Source: CAYSQW01 sp964433135
GTDB taxonomy: Bacteria; Acidobacteriota; Aminicenantia; Aminicenantales; Aminicenantaceae
DNA: 14,217 nucleotides
Direction of reading: 5' to 3'
Assembly: GCA_964433135.1 (NCBI GenBank)
Contig: CAYSQW010000071.1
Span: 1-14,217, forward strand
Shown here piece after piece: positions 14,014-14,217 of the stretch; position 1 is the first letter of the stretch, and each line of letters begins with the position of its first letter. The notes beneath the pieces were generated by a model that saw only the letters and a list, made by a program, of their open reading frames with translations, did no database searches and had not been told where the DNA came from. A program made the position numbers and the translations under genes.

Positions 14014-14217
14014 TTACCGCCTCACGGGATAGTGACTCGTGTCGGGCAGCGGCTTGCGGGGCAGCATCTCGTCGCGCATGGCGGTATGATAAACGAACGC
14101 CGCCATAATGACCGACGACTGAATCAGGTCTTCCGGCACCAGGTGATCGTAGACATCCATGTTGGTATGGTGGATGCGGGTTCCGTAATCCAGGGGATCC
14201 TGGATCCATTGAAAACT
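14014..14217 (-). CDS. M28-family metallopeptidase, C-terminal fragment
   Basis: The frame is open from the right edge to TAA at 14014-14016, giving the last 67 residues. DPLDYGTRIHHTNMDVYDHL (7-26) is the C-terminal M28 segment in which the His before TNMD is a zinc ligand, followed by PEDLIQSSVIMAAFVYHTAMRDEMLP, the last helix of the fold. M28 enzymes are zinc aminopeptidases, in these bacteria usually exported. The protein ends PLPDTSHYPVRR. The start and N-terminus lie outside the window, so a signal peptide cannot be assessed. A strong intrinsic terminator follows, making this the last gene of its unit. Confidence 0.85.
   Translation of the reverse strand, partial: SFQWIQDPLDYGTRIHHTNMDVYDHLVPEDLIQSSVIMAAFVYHTAMRDEMLPRKPLPDTSHYPVRR

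Noticed and set aside
1..14217. CRISPR array, tRNA, rRNA, insertion sequence or prophage
   Set aside because: No direct-repeat array, cloverleaf, transposase, integrase or phage structural gene was seen on either strand.

Overview
The window is about 14.2 kb of compact bacterial chromosome at roughly 50% GC. The organism looks like a Gram-negative, probably anaerobic member of Acidobacteriota, with Aminicenantia-like lineages my best guess. That guess rests on the gene mix: an exported S55 (SpoIVB-type) protease homologue beside a beta-propeller protein, a DUF885 protein, an M28 peptidase, a serine-palmitoyltransferase-like enzyme and a MinD-like ATPase. It is recollection of gene content, not a tree. 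No phage, insertion sequence, CRISPR, tRNA or rRNA was seen. No stretch longer than 300 bases lacks a gene.

Layout. (1) Bases 1-2959, minus strand: a secreted S55 peptidase-like protein followed by a secreted beta-propeller protein that runs off the left edge. (2) Bases 3108-5376: a divergent pair, an alpha-oxoamine synthase of serine palmitoyltransferase type (minus) and an NAD-dependent epimerase/reductase (plus); together they suggest bacterial sphingolipid synthesis. (3) Bases 5446-5961, minus: a small membrane-anchored protein with a DsbD-N-like Cys pair. (4) Bases 6148-9037, plus: a FabH-type ketoacyl-ACP synthase III, then a secreted DUF885 protein that appears to have lost its metal-binding histidines. 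It is followed by a strong GNRA-type hairpin. (5) Bases 9160-11641, plus: TatD hydrolase, long-chain polyprenyl diphosphate synthase and a CYTH-domain protein. (6) Bases 11638-11991, minus: RNA polymerase omega with a long acidic/lysine-proline tail, overlapping the CYTH gene tail to tail. (7) Bases 12130-13488, plus: a MinD/ParA-like ATPase and a small J-like protein without HPD, which ends in a basic aromatic segment. (8) Bases 13509-14217, minus: a GspG-like protein without a recognisable prepilin site, and upstream of it the C-terminus of an M28 peptidase closed by a textbook intrinsic terminator.

Themes. Envelope and lipid functions dominate: sphingoid base, acyl-chain initiation, polyprenyl chain, and several secreted or anchored proteins. 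Three proteins keep a recognisable fold but seem to have lost its signature residues (DUF885 metal site, J-domain HPD, pseudopilin processing site), and a fourth (S55) has its catalytic Ser and His in the reverse order. The ATPase/J-like pair is the best candidate for an undescribed two-protein system. All functional calls come from reading motifs; no database search was run.
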